A stretch of DNA of 64,000 nucleotides from Omphiscola glabra (GCA_964017045.1 OZ024808.1:6093284-6157283); one strand, 5' to 3'; shown: positions 33,018-45,862, counted from the first letter of the stretch. The notes: generated from the letters alone by a model not told the origin. Translations and numbers: made by a program.

Positions 33018-33430
33018 ATCATTAGACGGGCTGGCAACTCAATCACTGCATTCTTCGTTGGTGTCCGGGAACGGGCTGGCAACTCAATCACTGCATTCTT
33101 CGTTGGTGTCCGGGAACGGGCTGGCAACTCAATCACTGCATTCTTCGTTGGTGTCCGGGAACGGGCTGGCAACTCAATCACTGCATTCTTCGTTGGTGTC
33201 CGGGAACGGGCTGGCAACTCAATCACTGCATTCTTCGTTGGTGTCCGGGAACGGGCTGGCAACTCAATCACTGCATTCTTCGTTGGTGTCCGGGAACGGG
33301 CTGGCAACTCAATCACTGCATTCTTCGTTGGTGTCCGGGAACGGGCTGGCAACTCAATCACTGCATTCTTCGTTGGTGTCCGGGAACGGGCTGGCAACTC
33401 AATCACTGCATTCTTCGTTGGTGTCCGGGC
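33018..33430. repeat. 45-bp minisatellite, nine virtually identical copies
   Basis: Unit contains gggctggcaactcaatcact and cgttggtgtccgggaac. It abuts the LINE remnant; frames on both strands are spurious. Confidence 0.92.
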
Positions 33431-34030
33431 GATCACTTAGCTGCTCCATGAATGGGACGTGGACGCAGCACTCTTCCAGGAAATACTAGTAAAGGGTAAA
33501 TCGTTCCACATAACGGGAAACTCCCTGTACCACTGCAAATGTAAGCAATGCAGAGGGCTGACCACAGCGCTCAAAAAGACCCACCGATGGAACTGCTTGA
33601 TGTCGTACCCAGGTACCTACCCCCTCACCATCAGCTTAGAAAAAAAAATTCAATTTTTTAAAATTATTTTTTTTTATAACAAACCGAGTAACACTTTCAG
33701 CCTCCGCAAAGGCAATGGCATAGATTTTCAGAGGGAAATCGTAGCATCTGACTTAACGTCCTGTCTCCTGACTGGGGCTATGTTAACCGTAACACGTCTG
33801 GACGTTACGTGGAGGATCTGTGGCTCGCTACAAATCTCATCCGTTTACAGGACGAAAATAGTGTGCCCACACTTTTACACACAGGCCACAGTACGGAGTC
33901 TCTGCCAGATCTGACGCTAATCTCAGCACACCTAGAGCTCAAGCTCCGTCTGATTGTGCTGTATGAGGTTGGAAGCGACCATAATCCAATCCTCATTCAA
34001 ACTACATCCAATGCACGCTTTCAGAACTGT

Positions 34031-34325
34031 ATCGGGAAATTTGATCGAAAGAAATTTGGTCGACGGAAAATTGATCGACGGAAATTTGATTGAACGGAAA
34101 TTTGGTCAAATCGTTTTTTTAAAATTTATACGTTAAAATTTTGCGTCAAATTTCTTTTTGAACGCATTATTTTGTTTTACTATATAGTATAGTGCGTTCA
34201 AAAAGAAATTTGACGAAAATTTTAACGTCTGGACTGGAAAAAAGATTCGACCCATTTTCAGTTCGATCAAATTACCGTCGATCAATTTTCCGTCGATGAA
34301 ATTTCTTTCGATCAAATTTCCGGTA
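34031..34325. mobile_element. Foldback MITE family B, copy 1, inside the LINE remnant
   Basis: Nearly fully palindromic, about 290 bp: the left arm gggaaatttgatcgaaagaa is mirrored by the right arm ending atcaaatttccgg; centre around 34185. TA lies at both edges, suggesting a TA target as in Tc1/mariner-type elements. Confidence 0.75.
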
Positions 34326-35073
34326 ATCTTTCAGAACAGGCACTGGCAGTTTCGGAAGTCACTGGGCACAGTACCAAACAGAGACCAAAGCTTATCTGGC
34401 GGAAGTGCATGCTAAAGAACAAAGTGAAACAAATGTGCCATCGGTAAGTGCAAAACAGGAAAAGCTCCAGGCCCTGGCAGGGTCTGTAATGAAATGCTCA
34501 AGCATTTGGGCAAGAAAGCAAAAATTACACTTTTAAACCATGTCAATAAAACCTGGACAACAGGCGTCTTGCCAAAGGCGTGACGAAGAGCAGTGATTGT
34601 CCCTATTCCCAATGAGGCAAGCCAAGCGACCAACCGTCGTGTTAACCGGCCCATTTCTCTCACATCCTGCCTGGGGAAACTAGCAAAGCGAATGGTCAAC
34701 GCGCGACTTTCTATGTTCTTAACCAAGCAAAGTTGCTTCCGAAAGGAAGGGAAAGCCAATGGACCAGGTAATACAATTCATCTAAAGTGCCACAAATGAG
34801 CTCCAGATGAAAAATCATACGGTCGCAGTTTTCTTTGACCTCCAGCATGCTTACGACAAACTTCGGAGGGTAATTTTGTTACAAGTTGCAAAAATTCGGA
34901 GTGGCAGCCAATATGTACAGGTGGATACTTTCCTTCTTATTAAACCTCATAATATCCGCACGTGTCGGTGACAAGGTTTCGGGAAAATTTCAGGTTCGTA
35001 TGCTGGGCGTTATGTACTACACCTACGGCTGCTGTGGAATACTGTCATACATAGAACCACTCAGCGTCCGTAT

Positions 35074-35349
35074 CCGGAAATTTGATCAAAAGAAATGTCT
35101 TCGACGGAAAATTGGTCGACGGAAATTTGATCGAACGGAAATTTGGTCGAATGGTTTTTTTAGTTTACACGTGAAAATTTTGCGTCAAATTTCTTTTTGA
35201 ACGCATTATTTTGTTTTACTATATAGTATAGTGCGTTCAAAAAGAAATTTGACGAACATTTTAAAGTCTGAACTGAAAAAAAGATTCTACCAAATTTCCG
35301 TTCGATCAAATTTCCGTCGACGAAATTTCTTTCGATCAAATTTCCAGTA
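35074..35349. mobile_element. Foldback MITE family B, copy 2, inside the LINE remnant
   Basis: Same family as 34031-34325, with the shared core cgcattattttgttttacta; edges tccggaaattt and aaatttccag next to TA. Confidence 0.75.
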
Positions 35350-36286
35350 ACCCTCAGCATCAGGCGGGAGAAGGCCATCTTAACGGCAGTGGAGCGTTAC
35401 CATCCAATAGGCAGGACGGAACCTTGTTTTCAATTACAAGACAGGTGGGTAGAGCGGACAAGGCAAAAGAGATCCTCCATTATGGATGCGGTCTATTCAC
35501 TAGAGAATAAGCTCCCTTTATCAGGAAACAGGGGGAAAATACTCCTGATCCCGGAAAGATCACCACAAGATGGCTGCGAACCACCAGATGTCCGTCTGAT
35601 CCTGGCAAACGCGGCAGTTGCGAAGTCGAGCCCCAGGAATGAGCAAAAGGAGACCGGACTTCAGACTGTCGAGTCGTATAAGGACGCTGTGGTTAAAACA
35701 CTTTGGAACTCGAGCGAGACATACATGGAGGCGAAGTGGCCCTTCATTAGACCCCCAACAAGATAGAGCTGACTATTTAGCGAAGCAAGACTGTACCCAG
35801 CCACAAACAAATAGGCCAATGACCCGACTGGGGGTCAAGGCCGGGACCAAGGACCTCTTTTTAGGGGAGTGGCTAAAGGACTGGGAGAATGGACAAACGG
35901 CCCGGAAGCTTTACGGGAACATGCCAAAAACAAACCGACAGGGTGACCAATGGTGGCGTCTTAAACGCCACCAGCAGAGCCTAGTCACACAGATGAGGAC
36001 AGAGCATTGCCCCACCCGTAGCTACCTAAACAAGTTGCACCCACTTCAGGACCCGAGCTGTCATCATTGTGGACAGGCGCCGGAGACGGTCGAGCACCTA
36101 CTAGCCGAGTGCCCGACGCTAACGACTGGTGTGACTGGGGTACTCCCAGCCAACAACGTTGACAGTCTGATTTACGGCACAGCTCATCAGATGCGGCAGG
36201 CCTGTAACGTACAGATCGGTCAAAAACATAAAATGTTATCTATTAGTTGTATGGCATCCTTCCGTCTTCACGAGACGATGGAGTAG

Positions 36287-36949
36287 CTATATTGTAGTCC
36301 TACACCTCGACGAGTGGCTCATTAGGCCAATCCTGGAATGACAATCTCGACTGCATTTCACGCAGGAGAATGATGATTCCTGGTTAATTTTGGCCTTCCG
36401 TGCAAAGGCTTCGTTCCGCACATCTTCTGCCTTTTTCACTCCTTCGTACACTGCAGTTCGCCAGCTGGAACGTTGTTCGGCAATGATCTCCAATTTGTTG
36501 ACTTTAATGTTCGCTTCCTTCATGCTCTTTTTGCAAACGTCCATATATTTCAGGCGAGGCCGTCCAATAAGTCTTGTCCCTTCTGCCAACTCTCCATGCA
36601 ACAGCATCTTTGGAATACGGCCTTCCTCCATTCTCCTTACATGGCCTAACCAGCGAAGGCGCTTCTTGCTGAGAGCGGAGAATATGCTACACATTTTGGA
36701 ACGTTCCAAGACATATGTGTTAAACACCTTGTCCTGCCATCGGATGCGTAGAATGCGACGCACACATCTTTGATGGAAGCTGTTGAGTTTCCACTCGAGA
36801 CTGGTAAATGTGGTCCACACTTCACTGCCATATAGGAGCGTACTAAGCACGCATGCCTGATAGACACTTAGCTTTGTTTTTTCAGTTAGATTGAGATTAT
36901 TAGTTAGGACTTTGAATAAAGGCACAATATTTGTACCACCACAAAACAA
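36287..36949 (-). pseudogene. Non-LTR retrotransposon, reverse transcriptase C-terminus
   Basis: 220-codon open frame: TKLSVYQACVLSTLLYGSEVW, LNSFHQRCVRRILRIRWQDK, RLRWLGHVRRMEEGRIPK, GRPRLKYMDVCK, WRTAVYEG and a terminal FSCVKCSRDCHSRIGLMSH zinc-finger-like tail. This is the typical tail of endonuclease/reverse transcriptase LINEs. The N-terminal domains are missing (5' truncated). The frame is intact, so the insertion is younger than its + strand neighbour. Confidence 0.82.
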
Positions 36950-38012
36950 CTCCGCTATTCAGGTAACTGCTGTCTTATAAAAGTAACTCATTTATAGAGG
37001 AAACAAACGCTCTCCATGTAACGTGCACAATTTGTTTGCGCCCGTCATATTCTGAATTTTTAAAACAAAAAAAGTACAAAAATTTTCCTTTTATTTAGGT
37101 CAACATAATGGAATCAAGTGCATGTAAAATTATGCTAATTATTCTATTTTTAAATCATGATGCCATCATACAGTTTATCCCTTCTTTAATTAAAAGTCCT
37201 GTTTATTTTCATGAAATTTAATTTGAAAACAGATTGCACATGTTTCTTACTTAGCAAGGACTATATTAAACGTATAGACCTTTATTTTGATGTATGTGTA
37301 GTTTGATACAGTGCTATGAAAATCCTTAAACTTGTGAAGTTGAAAAAAATAGATACCGATGTATGCGCACAACTCTGAGTAAGACTTAGGCTTATAATCA
37401 GAAGCGCCAATTTTCGGCACTCTACAATATTTTGAAACGATTAGTGTAAGCCTCTAAGAAGATTAGCCTTAAATATTCGGATCATCAAATAGATTGAGGG
37501 TAGCGATATTTTATAGGCTCCGTAGATTGTAATCGTTTAAAGACACCAGTTACCATTGTTTTCAAAACTGTTTGAAAAATGACAAAGTAGGGATTGTGCA
37601 GTTTACTTTCAGCAAGGGGTACCGCCTGTAAGAAACCCTTCTTTTTTGCTGTCATTTTAATGGAACTTCATCTATGTAGTGACCACCGCTGACACCTTAT
37701 TGTCACTGAAGCAAACTCCATTGGCGCACATAATTTCAATATCATTGTCACTGTTATCAATAATGCAAGAGACATCCCAATTTCATTACTATTCTTTTTA
37801 AAAATGTAATGACGATGAGTGCCCCCCCCCTTCCCAAGAGCGAGGCCTGAAACACTGATCACAAAATATCATACTTCAAAGTTTTCATCTCCACTAACTC
37901 AAAGTTAATCTCTCTCACACACACATGTGACCAATTCAAATACCTTGATTGGCCAGTCTGATTTGCCACAATTCATGACTTCACGGTATACAAAGCATGG
38001 GGGAGTACAGAG
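36950..38012. other. Intergenic, no gene seen
   Basis: AT-rich unique sequence with a C run at 37820-37830. Confidence 0.35.
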
Positions 38013-38020
38013 TCTCAACT

Positions 38021-39926
38021 AGAGCCCGACCGAATTTCGGCTTCGGCTTTGGCGCCGAAAGTTGGCATTTGATCGCATTTTATCGCGTTCGGCGTAGTTT
38101 CCGTTTCGGCCGAAACAGTAAAGTTAACTTTCGGTTTATTTTCGGTTTCGGCCGTCTACCAGAAGTAGAATGTCACACTGTCGGCCGGCAATCCGATATT
38201 CATTATTCATTATTGCTTGACCTTTTGCTGTTATCGTATGTTATATGACTAATTCTCAGCGAAAACTGCCCACAGCTGCATGACGACCTACTTGTGTAAT
38301 ATTTCAAAAAATTAAATTTCAATTAGTGAATAGTCTTGTAGGAAAAAAAACTACGGGAATGGTAAATCATAGTATAATTTTATAGGTTTATTCAATTCAT
38401 TTATTTGAGACATTCTTTTTGATTAATAATTTTCATGCTTATAAATACTGTCATATCAAAAGTGAATACTATTGAATAATCCTAGAGAATAGTAACATTT
38501 CTATAATTAATTTTGTTTTAAATTTAAAAAAAAATTTTTTTTAGGGAAAATTCAATTGATTCATTTCTTGAAATTCATCATTATCATCATCATCATCATC
38601 ATGCTCATAAACATTGGTATTGACGAAATAACTCACGAATGCCTGTAGCACTGTTTCGCAGAATAATTATGTAGCATGCTTTCTGTAGAACTGTTTACTG
38701 CAGAACTGTTTACTCCAGAACTGTTTACTGCAGAATTGTTAACTCCAGAACTGTTTACTGCAGAACTGTTTACTCCTGAACTGTTTACTCCAGAACTGTT
38801 TACTGCAGAACTGTTTTACTGCAGAACTGTTACTGCAGAACTGTTTACTACAGAACTGTTTAATCCAGAACTGTTAACTGCATAACTGTTTACAGCAGAT
38901 CTGTTTACTCTTATGATGTAGGCCATCAATGTACGATGTCAGACATCTTTTACACTTTACGCCGTGACCGTTACAACTACAATTTTCAGAGACCCGGTTA
39001 AAAAATAGTGCCCCCCCCCCCCCCGATTAAAACGAATGAAATAATTACGTCACCTGCACGAAAAGACTAGTGTGTTGTCACTAGGCTAAGTGTTGTCACT
39101 AGGCTAAGTATGACTCTAGCTGTATCCAGCTGGCTATTTATAACATAAACGCGAAACATTGTTTTTATGTTTAATAGTCTTTATAGTCCTAATAATAAAT
39201 CATGGATTTAACAGATTTTTAGGGGACTGTTGGCTTTATTAGAGACTGTCAGGATAATTATAGCAAATTTATGCATAATGTAAGTACATTCTGGTGATCC
39301 CCAGACGCATCATCAGTGCGTACGTAATATAAGGACTGCCCCTTAAGTTGGCAGGGTTCGGGAGGGAGTATGAAAATATGCGGTTTTTGCGTACGTCTAA
39401 TCAAGTCTGGCATTCACATTTGGCTACATTGACGGACATTGCGTGGATGATTTTAATGCTATCATCGGCGTTGAATCGGCGCTCATTTTTCTAAGCTAAT
39501 GTCTGGGCATTTTAGTGGGTCATACCAATAAAAATGCATAGGCCAAGCTTCCAAACGTTACCAAATATGTCGAGGTAGCGATATAATTATATTATAAAGC
39601 AAAGGGCACCCAATGAACTATTTTGCATGAATTCGGCCCCCATCCCCGTCCAACTTTTCTCTTACCATTCTAATGTAAAGTACATTTTTAACAATTTTAA
39701 TTTACTTTGAAATTCAAATGTTAAAAGTTTTCATTAGATGCTTATCTATTATGTTATTGTTGATGAAAATATCGACATTTTCCCCAATCATTTTGCGATG
39801 CCCACAGAACGTACCTGCAAATGCAAATGAGTTTCAAAATATTTAAATCTTTCGGTCTCGGCCGAAAGTCTCCTTAAGCTTTTGTTTTCGGCCGAAAACA
39901 GAAAACCATTTTCAGTCGGTCTCTAA
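38021..39926. mobile_element. 1.9-kb non-autonomous DNA transposon with perfect 8-bp duplication
   Basis: Flanked by tctcaact at 38013-38020 and 39927-39934. Ends agagcccgaccgaatttcgg and, inverted, ttagagaccgactgaaaatg; both subterminal regions are rich in cggcttcggc/cggccgaaa strings. No transposase frame. A 15-bp repeat lies inside (38660-38900). Confidence 0.75.
38660..38905. repeat. 15-bp repeat (ctgtttactgcagaa)
   Basis: About 15 copies, with PstI-type ctgcag palindromes in many units; lies inside the transposon at 38021-39926. Confidence 0.85.
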
Positions 39927-40582
39927 TCTCAACTGTACTAACTATGCGAGCTGTCAGTGGTTCTCACATTCTTAATAATCTTTGTGACAGGTTTCATTTA
40001 ATAAGACGAATTTGGCACCCCTTGATGTTGGCACCTGTGGCGAGTGCCCGCTTCGCCCCCACGGCCCTGGTTGTCAAGTGTCACATTTACAGAACAAAGT
40101 TACATAAAGTAGGTGCATATTATGGTCATATGCAGTGGTCAAATAGTGTCGGCCCTAGGGTTCTCATGATCTCGTTCACAAACCTAATGGGGTTAAATAA
40201 AATTTAAAAATTTGGGAATATTTTATATGGCCACATAGACACATACAGTAGTCTCATACAGCAGCCTCATACAACAGTCCCATGCAGTATTTTCAACGGC
40301 CCTTGTTAGGTAATGGCAAGTCACTTCAGTTAAGATTTCATAATCCGACTTATGACTGACACTATTAAAAGCATCTCTTATACGCTTACGCTGAAAATCA
40401 CCAACTTACACCCCCAAACCCCAGCATTTTTATTTGACAAGTTTGGTGAACACAAAAAGTTTAATCTAACAATATCAATTTATTTTCAATCATACTATTA
40501 ACTCTATAGCCTCTATGATATAAATGTGAAATAATATTGGTTTTGTGGCCCCCAACGATACCCAGATAATAGAACCACTGAC

Positions 40583-40674
40583 CTGACCACAACAAGGCGA
40601 AGGTCACTGCCCTGACTCTCAGACAAAGCATGTCTTTTGTCATCATTTATTGCGTCCATCAATCCATCCGCCAT
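40583..40674 (-). CDS. Candidate first coding exon of an unknown gene
   Basis: ATGGCGGATGG start (MADGLMDAINDDKRHALSES...), 30 codons plus AG, ending at a good donor GGTCAG|GTCAGT. Upstream on - are CACTTCCGGG (ETS-type) and a CGTCACGTCAC string (CRE-like), as in TATA-less housekeeping promoters. No downstream exon was recognised. The protein resembles no family I can name. Confidence 0.3.
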
Positions 40675-40683
40675 GATAGTGTG

Positions 40684-40712
40684 ACGTGACGCGTTCCCGG
40701 AAGTGAGATGGT
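40684..40712 (-). promoter_or_regulatory. ETS/CRE-like promoter motifs
   Basis: cccggaagtgag (ETS core ggaa, complement ttcc) and gtgacgtgacgcg, just upstream of the candidate ATG at 40674. Confidence 0.3.
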
Positions 40713-41080
40713 GCGCATGTCTCAAAATGAATATTACACTCAATTTTTATATCTTTTAATAAAAATACATTTGAAAACGGAGTGAGCAGCTGTTGATTTA
40801 AACATTGTCTATTTTTTTACTGAAAACTTGCGCCCAATAGTGGACCAAAACTAAGACATAATAGATGGGAAATAAAAATATCGGCTTTATTTACACTACA
40901 GTTTATATAAATATATAGAGACTAACATGGGGCAGCAATTAATTTGTTAATTTCATAAGTGAAAATCTTGAATTCAAATGCCGTGACCTCGTTATGTCAC
41001 TCTCCGAGGGAGAATACTTTGGAATGGGGCCGAGTACATGTTATATGTATAAAACATAAACTAGGGCATTTTGGAGCCAC

Positions 41081-41572
41081 CCGTAACCCTTATAAACATT
41101 ATATAACATTTGTTTTCATTAACCACTCCTATAACATTATATAACATTTGTTTGCATTAACCACTCCTATAACATTATATAAAATTTGTTTGCATTAACC
41201 ACTCCTATAACATTATATAAAATTTGTTTGCATTAACCACTCCTATAACATTATATAAAATTTGTTTGCATTAACCACTCCTATAACATTATATAAAATT
41301 TGTTTGCATTAACCACTCCTATAACATTATATAAAATTTGTTTGCATTAACCACTCCTATAACATTATATAAAATTTGTTTGCATTAACCACTCCTATAA
41401 CATTATATAACCTTTGTTTGCATTAACCACTCCTATAACATTATATAACCTTTGTTTGCATTAACCACTCCTATAACATTATATAACATTTGTTTGCATT
41501 AACCACTCCTATAACATTATATAACCTTTGTTTGCATTAACCACTCCTATAACATTATATAACATTTGTACC
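41081..41572. repeat. 38-bp AT-rich minisatellite, 13 copies
   Basis: ttaaccactcctataacatt plus atataaaatttgtttgca; highly uniform. Confidence 0.92.
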
Positions 41573-41859
41573 CGCCCCAATGTTTCGATAAAACCGAATA
41601 AGTCTAAGAACAAGCCGACAGTATCAAATTTCAATGAAAAAGCCAGACTTAGACTTAGAGCTAAACAAATGTGATAATTATTTATGACATTTATGAAGAA
41701 AAAAATCTTGTATGGAACTGAGCACGTCATAATTCCAGTGATGCGGCATTTGTTCTACGCATGAGCACAAGTGAGTGGGAAGAAGCGGGCCCACAGTAGA
41801 TTAAAACACTCAATGCCGCACAGTTCCAATAACCTTTTCTGTGTTTGCCATCGTGTGTA

Positions 41860-42840
41860 TGATAGAGTGTATGATAGAGCGGATGATCGGAATGGATGTG
41901 CCATGATGTGTATGATAAGTGTAAGATATGATGTATGATTGGAATGGATGTGCCGAGGTATGTATGATAAGTGTAAGATATGATGTATGATCGGAATGGA
42001 TGTGCCATGGTGTGTATGATAAGTGTAAGATATGATGTATGATTGGAATGGATGTGCCGAGGTGTGTATGATAAGTGTAAGATATGATGTATGATTGGAA
42101 TGGATGTGCCGAGGTATGTATGATAAGTGTAAGATATGATGTATGATTGGAATGGATGTGCCATGGTGTGTATGATAAGTGTAAGATATGATGTATGATT
42201 GGAATGGATGTGCCATGGTGTGTATGATAGACTGTATGATTGGAATGGGTGTGCTATGGTGTGTATGATAGACTGTATGATTTGGATGGATGTGCCATGG
42301 TTTGTTTGATAGAGTGTATTATAAAGTGTATGATTGATAGCATGATAGAGTGAATGATAGAGTGTATGATATAGTGTATGATAGAGGTATGCTTGGAATG
42401 GATGTGCCATGTGTGTATGATAGATGGTATGATTAAGATGGATGTGCCATGGTGTGTATGATAGGGTGTATGATTGGAATGGATGTTCCATGGTGTGTAT
42501 GATAGAGTATATGATAGAGTGTATAATTGGGAAGGATGTGGCATTGCGTGTATGATAGTGTATGATAGAGTGTATGATAGAGTGTATGATCAAGTGTATG
42601 ATAGGGTGTGTGATTGGAAAGAATGTTTCATGGTGTGTATGATATAATGTATGATAGAGTGTATGACTGAGATGGATGTGCCGTGGTGTGTTTGATAGAG
42701 TGTATGAAAGAGTGTATGATAGAATGTTTGATTGAAATGGTGTGTATGAGAGAGTATATGATAGAGTGTATAATTGGGAAATTAGTGTCATGGTGTGTAT
42801 GGCAGAGTGTATGATAGAGTGCATATTTGAAATGGATTCC
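41860..42840. repeat. Composite minisatellite (gtgtatgat-based)
   Basis: Two layers: a regular 56-58 bp unit with aagtgtaagatatgatgtat and ggaatggatgtgcca (41880-42230), and a degenerate continuation of tgtatgatagag units to 42840. Long - frames (365 codons) are spurious. Confidence 0.85.
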
Positions 42841-42935
42841 GTTTTTAAATAAATGACTCAAGCTGGACCAGAACTATTTATTTGTAAGTTAAAATAAAAT
42901 ATTTCTACTGGCTTTTATCATTATATTTTATAGTC

Positions 42936-44340
42936 AATTAGCGGATATACCCGGCAAATTTGCCGGGATAGCATGCGGAACGAAGGAACTTCAACAATCT
43001 ACAGCCTTATAATTATTCCGATCCCGGTGGGCTCCCAATCCCGTCGGTATCCCGCTCCCGTTAGTATTCCGTTTCCCGGTGGGATTCCGATCCCACTGGA
43101 ACCCTATTCCTGCATGATCCCAATCACGTCGGTATTCCGATCCCGGTGGAATCTCGATAGCTGTGGAATAACGATAGCTGTCGGATACCGATACCGGTGG
43201 GGTACTGGTCTAAGCCTATTGATATTTATATATAGCTTATATAAAGAGAAATGAACATTATAAGTTCAGTACCCTTCGGTATTTGGTTATGGATAGTAAA
43301 TTGTATGTGTACTAAGTTTGGTCAAGATCACTCTACTCATATAGGAGTATTTGTTTGTCATTTTATTTATATAGCTCATATAAGTATAAAACAATTTTGG
43401 GGCCCCCGGCCCCAAACGGAATGTCATAAAAAGTTCATAACCCTAAAGAGATCCTTCCGGATAATAATGGATATGTGCCAAATTTGGTCAAGATCTATCC
43501 ATTAATCTAGGAGTATTAAGGAGCCTATTGGCCTATAGAACTTTCTGGAACATTCTAGATTTAATGTAGTATCCTGCTCGAACTGTGTATATACTGTCGT
43601 TTCTAAGTAATTATTGTTCGAACACGAAAATTATACATTAAATGCATTTCTATAACTAAAGTACATTTAAGTTAAAAGAGGGGCCCCGGGGGCACATTCC
43701 ATAATTGTACCGAATTAGTTTTGCATGAGATGGGGCCCTATAAAAATCATGCAGGTAAGTTATGACGTTAACATTTTAAATGTGTCCCATTAAAATCTAG
43801 TGACTAATGCGATAGATATAGAGTTTTAAAGTTATCGAACTTTCTGGAAAATTCTAGATTGGATATCAATAGTTTTAAATCCACCGATAATGCAGTACGG
43901 ACAGTGCAGTGCAGTGCTACCAGGCCTATATCCATCAATTCACATAGAAATTATAGTGTTGTCTAAGCCTATTGATATTTATATAGCTTAAATAAGGAAA
44001 ATAAAATGGGGCCCCCTGCCCGAGAGGGATGGATATCATGAGTTAATTACCCTTCGGTATTTGAATATGGATAAGAAAATGTATATAAACTAAGTTTGGT
44101 CAAGATCCATCCATTAATGTAGGAGTATTAAGCATATTGATATTTATATAGCTCATATAAGAAAAAAACGAATTCGGGGCCCCCGGCCCCACACGAAATG
44201 TTCTCAACCTTTTAAGAGTTCCTTCTGGATTATGGTGGATATATGTGCCAAGTTTGGTCAAGATCCATCAATCCGTGTAAAAGCCTTTGTGGAACAGACA
44301 AACAAACAAACAAACAGACAAATTTTCACTTTTATTTATT
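42936..44340. mobile_element. Unclassified interspersed element, copy 1
   Basis: Starts near gcggatatacccggca and ends in acagacaaacaaacaaacaa then ttttcacttttat. Internally made of 300-600 bp sub-units containing ggggcccccggcccc and agtttggtcaagatc. No transposase or reverse transcriptase frame. Confidence 0.55.
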
Positions 44341-45835
44341 AACTAGCCGATATACCCGGCGTGGCCCGGGATTGCATTAGGACCCCGATCCCGGTGACCT
44401 ACAGATCCCGTTAGTATACTGTTCTCTATGGGATCCCGTTCCATCTTGACCTATATCGATCTATTCACATATAAACTGTAGTGTTGTCTAAGCCTATTGA
44501 TATTTATATATCTCATATACGGAAAAATGAAACGGGGCCCCCGGCCCCAGAGAAATGGATATTATAAGTTCAGTACCCATCGATATTTGATCATGGATAA
44601 TCAAGTGTATGTGTACTAAGTTTGTTCAAGATCCATCTATTCATGAAGGAGTATTTGTTGTTAATTTTATTTATTTAGCTAATATAGGAAAAAACGACAG
44701 TTTGGGCCCCTAGCCCCAAACGGAGTGTCATAAAAAGTTCATATACCCTTCAGCGTTTTTTCCAAATAATGATGGATATATGTGAAAAATTTGATCAAGA
44801 TCTATCATTCCATGTAGGAGTATTAAGCCTATTGACCTATAGAACTTTCTGGAACATTCTAGATTAAATGTATTATCCTCCTCGAACTTTGTAAAAACTG
44901 TCTTTTATTAGTAGTAATTATTCTTCGAATACGAAAAATTATACGACTAAATAAATTTCTATAACTATAGTACATTTAAGTTAAATAGGGGCCCCGGGGG
45001 CCCATTCCAGAATTGTACCGAATTAGTTTTGCCTTAGATGGGGCCCTATAATAATCATTCAGGTAAGTTATGAAGTTACAATTTTAAATTTGTACCATTA
45101 AAATATATTGAATAATGCCATAGATATAGCGTTTTAAAGTTGTCGAACTTTCTGGAAAATTCTAGATTGGATATTATTAGTTTTACATCCACCGTTATTT
45201 CCATATGGACTAAGAAGTGTATTGCAACAAAGCTAAGCCTATATCCATCAATTCACATAGAACCTATAGTGTTGTCTAAGTCTATTGGTATTTATATAGC
45301 TTATATAAGGAAAAATGAAACGGGGCCCCCGGCCCCAGAGGGATGGATATTATGAGTTCAGTAGCCTTTAGTATTTAAATATGGATAATCAAGTGTATAT
45401 ATACTAAGTTTGTTTAAGATCAATCCATTCATGTAGGAGTATTAAGCCTATCGATATTTATATAGCTCATATAAGGAAAAATTAAATGGGGCCCCCGTCC
45501 CCAGGAGAATGGATATTATGAGTTCAGTACCCTTCGGTATTTGAATATGGATAATCAAGTGTACGTGTACTAAGTTTGATCGATATCCATCCATTCACGT
45601 AGGAGTATTTGTTTGTAATATTTTTATATAGCTCATATAAGAAAAAAACGAATTCGGGGCCCCCGGCCCCACACGAAATGTTATTAAAAGTTCTTGACCC
45701 CTTAAGAGTTCCTTCTGGATAACCATGGATATATGTGCCAAGTTTGGTCAAGATCCATCAATCCGTGTAAAAGCCTTTGTGGAACAGACAAACAAACAAA
45801 TTTTCACTTTTATATATATATATGATATGATATAT
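44341..45835. mobile_element. Unclassified interspersed element, copy 2, head to tail with copy 1
   Basis: Starts aactagccgatatacccggc, ends with the same aacagacaaacaaac and ttttcacttttatatata tail as copy 1. Sub-units align with copy 1. Confidence 0.55.
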
Positions 45836-45862
45836 GATATGATATGATATATATATATATGA
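45812..45862. repeat. TA-rich microsatellite
   Basis: tatatatatatatgatatga-type run next to the tail of the interspersed element. Confidence 0.85.

Larger units (their letters stand above)
33437..36286 (+). pseudogene. Decayed non-LTR retrotransposon (endonuclease, reverse transcriptase, RNase H-type tail)
   Basis: In order: endonuclease C-terminus (33800-34015: EDLWLATNLIRLQDENS, SLPDLTLISAHLEL and GSDHNPI, where SDH is the catalytic signature of APE-type endonucleases); reverse transcriptase fragments (34340-34800: VIVPIPNEAS, RPISLTSCLGKLAKRMVNARL); YRWILSFLLN-type sequence at 34905-34950; and a C-terminal part ending in CHHCGQAPETVEHLLAEC, a C-x2-C-x7-H-x4-C knuckle (36057-36110). Several frameshifts and stops, and two foldback MITEs inside, so it is dead. 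Clade (Jockey/I/R1-like with APE endonuclease) is an inference. Confidence 0.8.
39935..41080. other. Intergenic around a candidate promoter and exon
   Basis: Unique sequence; see the candidate exon at 40583-40674. No other coding evidence. Confidence 0.35.

Noticed and set aside
33018..33430. CRISPR-like or coding 45-bp array
   Set aside because: No spacers; identical contiguous units, open on both strands.
41727..42861. 365-codon - frame rich in His, Ile, Ser and Tyr
   Set aside because: Translation of a gtgtatgat-type repeat; overlapping frames are similarly open.
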